A stretch of DNA of 64,000 nt from Marivirga harenae (GTDB lineage Bacteria; Bacteroidota; Bacteroidia; Cytophagales; Cyclobacteriaceae): positions 1,261,501-1,325,500 of the forward strand of contig NZ_CP130565.1 of assembly GCF_030534335.1 (NCBI RefSeq), given 5' to 3'. Positions 59,771-64,000 of the stretch are shown here, one piece after another. The position numbers and the translations under genes are program-made. A model generated the notes under the pieces. It saw only the letters and a list, made by a program, of their open reading frames with translations, was not told where the DNA came from and searched no databases. The first letter of the stretch is position 1, and the number at the start of each line of letters is the position of its first letter.

Positions 59771-61496
59771 CTTTATTTAAAACTATTTTTTCAAACCATT
59801 TATGATTTTTGACCTCTTGACCAGCTATATCGTGAACGATCTCGCCTTTGTCCATCCCGATCACTCGATCGCATTTTTCCAACACTCTGATATCATTGCT
59901 GATCATAAGTACAGTTCTTGGATTGTCTTTAGTGCAAAGAAAATCTGTGAACTTATGCTTTTCCTCTTGAGACATCATTCCGAATACGTCTTCCCAAAGA
60001 ATTAATGTTTTCTGTCCTAAAATGCCTCTAGTCCACAGAATCTGTTGCTTTATTTGTTTTGGGAAAGTTCGGTCTCCAGGGAAAACCATCTTCTGATAGC
60101 CTTCCGGCTCAGTTTCCATATACTTGTCTAAACCAGTGATTTCTGCGGCTTTCTGAATTTCTTGAAGGCTACTTAGCGGAGAGCCAATACTAATATTTTC
60201 TTCTATGGTGCCAAGAAAAATTCCTCCCGAATTCATACAGTCCCCAATATGTCTTCTTACTTCCGAAATATTGAGGTCCCTTAAAGCAGTCCCATTAAAC
60301 ATGATATTGCCTTTGTAATTGCCGTACCAACCAGAGATTAACTGGATTAAAATGGACTTCCCAGCATTGGCAGTGCCTGAAATCCCTATTTTTTCTCCGG
60401 AATTAATATCAAGATTAACTTTATTTAAGAAAATATGCTCAGAATCGTGCTCTTGCAATTTTATGTCTCGCAACTTGATATGCATTCCCTCTGCGTTGTT
60501 TAGAGGTTGAACCCCAGAAATAAACTCCTCTAATGGTTTATCAGTGACCACCGCTAATTTTTCCACTGCTGTTAAAACATCGTAAACGGATTCTATGGTA
60601 AAGATGATCTTTTCAACGGAATTAATTATTAAGATTACTATAATCTCTGCAGCAACAAATTGTCCAATGTTCATCTGTTGCTCAATCACTAAGATACCTC
60701 CAATCAATAAAAGCCCCGCAGCTACAACGGCTTTGAAACCAATCATTAATGAGAATTGATTGATGATAACGTTGAAATGAGACCTTCGTGCATTCACATA
60801 ATTTTGGGTATTAGAATTGTTTTTCTCTAAAGGAAGAGAAGAGTCACCCGCCATTTTGAAACTTTCTACATTTCTGGCCAATTCCTCTAGCCAATGTGCT
60901 GTTTGGTATTTGTAATTTGATTCTTTTAAACTCGTTTTAAGACCTTTAGGTCCAGTCAAACGCACGATTAAGAATATAAGAATGATTAAGAAAAAGGAAA
61001 ATATAATGAAGAAAGGGTGATAAAACGAAATTAATGCTAACCCAAATATAATCTGGAAGAAAGCCGTTGAAAAATCAATTAGGATTTTTGCTAAACCTTT
61101 TTGCACAGACATTGTGTCGAAAAAGCGGTTGATTAACTCCGGCAAATATTCTTGACGGACTTCATCAATTTTGAATCTTGGAATCCTATAGGCAAATTCA
61201 AAGGATGCCCGGGTAAATATTTTCTGCTGCAGAACTTCATTTATCGTTAATTGCCGAACTTGCAATATGCCATTAATAATGATCCCTAAGATCACTAAAA
61301 AGACCAATATTATCCATGAAGTGCTGACCTGGCCACCCATAATTAGGTTTATAATGGCCTGAATTCCTAGGGGAAGTGAAAGACTAATTAAACCTGCGAA
61401 AATAGCATAAATGTAGATGGTAAAAACCAGGCTCTTTTCAGGCTGCAATAGGTTTAGAAACCTTTTAAATGGGTGTACTTTAAAGTTGTCTGCCAT
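59763..61496 (-). CDS. ABC transporter (fused membrane and ATPase domains) with degenerate ATPase motifs
   Basis: A 577-aa half-transporter. Membrane helices fill residues about 24-300, with no N-terminal peptidase domain. The Walker A loop GTANAGKS (374-381) is intact. The other motifs are altered: the Q-loop position reads DCMNSGG, the signature is TFPKQIKQQ (expected LSGGQ-like), Walker B is LILWEDV with Trp where Asp is expected, and the H-loop reads ISND (Asn534 instead of His). Weak or no ATP hydrolysis is possible. It starts 2 bp after the TetR gene ends and is coupled to HlyD, suggesting type I-like export. Confidence 0.87.
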   Translation of the reverse strand: MADNFKVHPFKRFLNLLQPEKSLVFTIYIYAIFAGLISLSLPLGIQAIINLIMGGQVSTSWIILVFLVILGIIINGILQVRQLTINEVLQQKIFTRASFEFAYRIPRFKIDEVRQEYLPELINRFFDTMSVQKGLAKILIDFSTAFFQIIFGLALISFYHPFFIIFSFFLIILIFLIVRLTGPKGLKTSLKESNYKYQTAHWLEELARNVESFKMAGDSSLPLEKNNSNTQNYVNARRSHFNVIINQFSLMIGFKAVVAAGLLLIGGILVIEQQMNIGQFVAAEIIVILIINSVEKIIFTIESVYDVLTAVEKLAVVTDKPLEEFISGVQPLNNAEGMHIKLRDIKLQEHDSEHIFLNKVNLDINSGEKIGISGTANAGKSILIQLISGWYGNYKGNIMFNGTALRDLNISEVRRHIGDCMNSGGIFLGTIEENISIGSPLSSLQEIQKAAEITGLDKYMETEPEGYQKMVFPGDRTFPKQIKQQILWTRGILGQKTLILWEDVFGMMSQEEKHKFTDFLCTKDNPRTVLMISNDIRVLEKCDRVIGMDKGEIVHDIAGQEVKNHKWFEKIVLNKDA

Positions 61497-61498
61497 TT

Positions 61499-62197
61499 TT
61501 AATTCTTCAAGTTTTTAAGAATAATCTGATAAAAAACATTTGAAAGTTCGTCTCTGTCATACTGTATGTCAGATAGAGAGGGCATATGTAATGCAAAATA
61601 CTGCTGATGTAAAATTCCAACAATACTGGTAGATGCAAGCGTATTGGCATAGCTAAAGTCTGGATTTATTTCAATCATTATGTCTGCCAATCTCTTAGAA
61701 ACCTTTTTAAAAGTTAGAAAGAGTCCAAATTGGTTTTCTTTATCCACTTCCTTGGTTAAATATGCCTTTGAAGATTCTGATATTACAATGTTGATCAATT
61801 GCTGAAAATTAAGAGCGCTAATGCTTTTATCTTCCTCATCAGGTTTACAAATAACTTCTACTGCCCTTCTTAATTTTGAATCCGGACTTGTGAGGTTATT
61901 TGTTTGAAAAGCGAGTTGGAGGTCAATCCAGCTCCAATACCAATTATAGAAATACAATAAAAGTTTGTGCTTGCTTTCGAAATAGCGATAGATAGAGCTT
62001 TCCGTGGTGCATAATGCTTTGGCCAACTTGCCGAAAGTAAAACTCTCCAATCCCATATCATCTATCATTTCTAAAGACTGGGAAAGGATTTTTCTCCCTA
62101 ATTCTGATGAATCAGGATCTTTTTGGAATAAATGAGGGTTAAGTTCGATTTTAATAGAAGAAAGTAAATTATCCACCGCTTGTTTTTTTACACGCAA
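61499..62197 (-). CDS. TetR/AcrR-family transcriptional regulator
   Basis: A 232-aa regulator. The DNA-binding helices are ILSQSLEMIDDMGLESFTFG, LAKALCTTESSIYRYFESKH and KLLLYFYNWYW, a typical TetR N-terminus preceded by about 30 extra residues. The C-terminal ligand-binding half is unrelated to named subfamilies at this level of reading. It is the first gene of the operon with the ABC, HlyD and TolC genes, and probably controls the export system's expression. Confidence 0.9.
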   Translation of the reverse strand: MRVKKQAVDNLLSSIKIELNPHLFQKDPDSSELGRKILSQSLEMIDDMGLESFTFGKLAKALCTTESSIYRYFESKHKLLLYFYNWYWSWIDLQLAFQTNNLTSPDSKLRRAVEVICKPDEEDKSISALNFQQLINIVISESSKAYLTKEVDKENQFGLFLTFKKVSKRLADIMIEINPDFSYANTLASTSIVGILHQQYFALHMPSLSDIQYDRDELSNVFYQIILKNLKN

Positions 62198-62252
62198 TAT
62201 TAAAAGTAATACTATCGAAAAACGGATAAATGCTCATCTTGTTTAAAAAATC

Positions 62253-63668
62253 TTAAAATATTTTTTCTGGGTTTAAAATATTATTTGGGTCAAATACATT
62301 TTTAATACCTCGCATCAAATCTAATTTCACATCGCCCATTGCCATTTGCATATATGGTCTTTTGGCGATACCAATTCCATGTTCACCAGAAAGAGTGCCT
62401 CCTAAGCGAACTACTTCTTCAAAGATTTCACCAATCCCTTCGTTTACTTCGTTATTCCAGTAGTTATCGCTCAAGTTTTCTTTCATAATATTGATGTGTA
62501 GGTTTCCGTCTCCGGCATGACCATAGCAAACTGAATTGAAGCCATATTTTTCACCTACATTTTTTATAAAAACAATCAAGGCAGGTAGATTTCCTCTGGG
62601 GACTACTACATCCTCCGCTTTTGTGAGTGAATAAGCATTTACCGCAGGGCTTACATTTCTTCTTAATTTCCACAGTTCATCCTTTTGGGCTTGAGTATCG
62701 GCAAACAGCACTTCTCCTCCGGTATCAAATTCATCCAATACGTTTAATATGACTTCGGCTTCATTCATCATAACTTCCTCGTCATTCCCGTCTAGCTCAA
62801 TTAGTAAGTGAGCTTTTACATGCTCGGGCAAATCAACACTCACCGTTTCACCCATTTCGTTTTGAATGTAAGCTTGAGTTTTCACAATGGCATCTCTTTC
62901 CATAAACTCCATTCCAGAAGGAGCCACACCAGCTTTGAAAATAGCCGCAATAGCTCTGCAGGCCTCTTCATTACTGGTAAATGGAGCTAATAAAGTGACA
63001 TCCTTTTTTGGATAAGGACGTAATTTGAAAACTATTTTAGTAATGATTCCTAATGTGCCTTCACTTCCACACATTAATTGAGTTAGGTTATATCCAGTAC
63101 TATTTTTCAATACATTAGCGGCTGTCCAAATGATCTCCCCATTAGGTAAAACGACCTCCATATTTAAAACATAGTCTCGGGTTACGCCATATTTCACAGC
63201 TTTGGGTCCTCCTGCATTTTCAGCCAAATTCCCACCTAAAAAGCAAGTGCCTTTACTAGATGGGTCAGGAGGATAAAATAATCCTTTTTCTTTAACAGCA
63301 TTTTGAAAAACTTCCGTTATAACTCCGGGCTCAACCGTAGCTTGTAAATTTAATTCATCAATGGATAATATTTTATTGAACTTTTCCATGCTGATAACCA
63401 CCCCTTTTTTGGTCGGGAGAGCGCCCCCACTGAGCCCCGTACCACCTCCTCTGGGAGTTACAGGGATCAAATGCTCATTACATTTTTTCATAATGGCACT
63501 GATTTCTTTAGCAGTTGAAGGTTTTAATACCACATCCGGCATGAAAGAATAGTCCTCAGTATGATCGTGAGAATATTTGTATTTGTCCTCATCTTGCAAA
63601 AAGGCATTTTTTGCACCTACAATGCTGACCAATTCCTCAAAAATGCTTTGATTTGTAACCGTATCCAT
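62253..63668 (-). CDS. FAD-linked oxidase (GlcD-type glycolate/D-lactate dehydrogenase)
   Basis: The 471-aa protein has the PCMH-type FAD-binding domain (VTPRGGGTGLSGGALPTKKG, then GNLAENAGGPKAVKYGVTRD) and the C-terminal FAD-oxidase domain with YGHAGDGNLHIN and SGEHGIGIAKRPY. Family members oxidise D-lactate, glycolate or D-2-hydroxyglutarate and pass electrons to the respiratory chain. No GlcE or GlcF genes adjoin it, so it may be a stand-alone D-lactate dehydrogenase. It is divergent from the NlpC/P60 gene. Confidence 0.9.
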   Translation of the reverse strand: MDTVTNQSIFEELVSIVGAKNAFLQDEDKYKYSHDHTEDYSFMPDVVLKPSTAKEISAIMKKCNEHLIPVTPRGGGTGLSGGALPTKKGVVISMEKFNKILSIDELNLQATVEPGVITEVFQNAVKEKGLFYPPDPSSKGTCFLGGNLAENAGGPKAVKYGVTRDYVLNMEVVLPNGEIIWTAANVLKNSTGYNLTQLMCGSEGTLGIITKIVFKLRPYPKKDVTLLAPFTSNEEACRAIAAIFKAGVAPSGMEFMERDAIVKTQAYIQNEMGETVSVDLPEHVKAHLLIELDGNDEEVMMNEAEVILNVLDEFDTGGEVLFADTQAQKDELWKLRRNVSPAVNAYSLTKAEDVVVPRGNLPALIVFIKNVGEKYGFNSVCYGHAGDGNLHINIMKENLSDNYWNNEVNEGIGEIFEEVVRLGGTLSGEHGIGIAKRPYMQMAMGDVKLDLMRGIKNVFDPNNILNPEKIF

Positions 63669-63695
63669 GAATTAATTGATTTCTGATCTTGAATT

Positions 63696-64000
63696 ATGCT
63701 TCAACACAAATTTAGGAAAATATATTCCAACCAGCTGATTTTATTATTATTGATTGTAGTTTTCCTATCAGGATGTGCGGCAAGTAAGAAAAGAAAAGTT
63801 AGAGAGAGGCGATTGGATATTATAATCCAAACCGCCCGTTCGTACACGGGAACACCCTACAAATGGGGAGGAGTAAATAGGTCAGGAATGGATTGCTCCG
63901 GTTTATTATATGTTAGTTTTAAGGCAGGAGATGTTAATATTCCAAGAGTTTCAAGAGACCAAGCTAAGGTTGGGAAGAAAGTGAAATTCAGACAACTTGA
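63696..64000 (+). CDS. NlpC/P60-family lipoprotein, 3'-truncated by the window
   Basis: The frame from ATG 63696 is open to the window edge. It starts with a lipoprotein signal (MLQHKFRKIYSNQLILLLLI, with LSGC lipobox; Cys28) and then a basic stretch. The catalytic domain begins at ARSYTGTPYKWGGVNRSGMD, and the nucleophile is the cysteine of MDCSGLLYV; the histidine and third residue lie beyond the edge. These enzymes cleave peptide stems in the cell wall, from the periplasmic side of the membrane. The gene is divergent from the GlcD-type oxidase. Confidence 0.85.
   Translation, partial: MLQHKFRKIYSNQLILLLLIVVFLSGCAASKKRKVRERRLDIIIQTARSYTGTPYKWGGVNRSGMDCSGLLYVSFKAGDVNIPRVSRDQAKVGKKVKFRQL

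Overview
The window is AT-rich bacterial chromosome, densely packed with genes. It is most likely from a Bacteroidota member of the order Cytophagales; a Marivirga-like genus is only a guess. The support is: Bacteroidota-type promoters (TTTG, about 19 bp, then TAnnTTTG) ahead of several genes; families typical of that phylum (DUF4175, DUF2723, DUF5916/CBM9-like, DUF2490, lamin-tail surface proteins, BlaI/M56 pairs); many lipoproteins with a clear lipobox; and few strong Shine-Dalgarno sites. No tRNA, rRNA, CRISPR array, prophage or insertion sequence was found.

Layout. 1-5.4 kb: 3' part of mfd, then gpmI and a lipoprotein. 5.4-9.4 kb: a hairpin-rich inverted repeat and a large secreted lamin-tail protein. 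9.4-15.8 kb: asd, a THUMP-like methyltransferase, a frameshifted four-helix-bundle gene, a small membrane ORF on the other strand, a SpoIIAA-like protein, a PLP enzyme, a lipoprotein and rlmB. 15.9-25.1 kb: a DUF2723 membrane enzyme, a GDSL esterase, an SMP-30 lactonase-like lipoprotein and outer-membrane or surface proteins. 25.3-31.6 kb, all minus strand: M14 peptidase, a 51-aa membrane protein, a membrane-anchored J-protein, a DEAD-box helicase and a TPR protein. 31.6-42.4 kb, also minus strand: an Ig-like lipoprotein, a methyltransferase, mnmG, ybeY, an anti-sigma-like ATPase, a DUF4175 gene broken by an in-frame stop, xth and two small genes. 42.6-54.5 kb: comF-like gene, a periplasmic binding protein, a ParA-like ATPase with a small partner, nitroreductase, a membrane methyltransferase-like protein, a 2OG-oxygenase homologue, a methyltransferase, dgt, a Rieske-like lipoprotein, hbd, pheS and asnB. 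54.7-64 kb: a BlaI/M56 pair with a visible operator, a TetR-ABC-HlyD-TolC export operon, a GlcD-type oxidase and a truncated NlpC/P60 lipoprotein.

The most notable signal is chromosomal rather than protein-coding. Three exact 16-bp palindromes matching the parS consensus lie between mnmG and ybeY. About 4.6 kb away, a very AT-rich gap holds a cluster of DnaA-box-like 9-mers, three of which fit TTWTNCACA exactly. Together with mnmG, the classic origin neighbour, this suggests that the window contains or adjoins oriC. Gene orientation does not clearly support this, so it remains a hypothesis. Other points worth a look are the amber stop in DUF4175, the frameshifted four-helix gene, two unlisted small membrane genes, an ABC transporter whose ATPase motifs are degenerate, and two metalloprotein homologues with substituted ligands.
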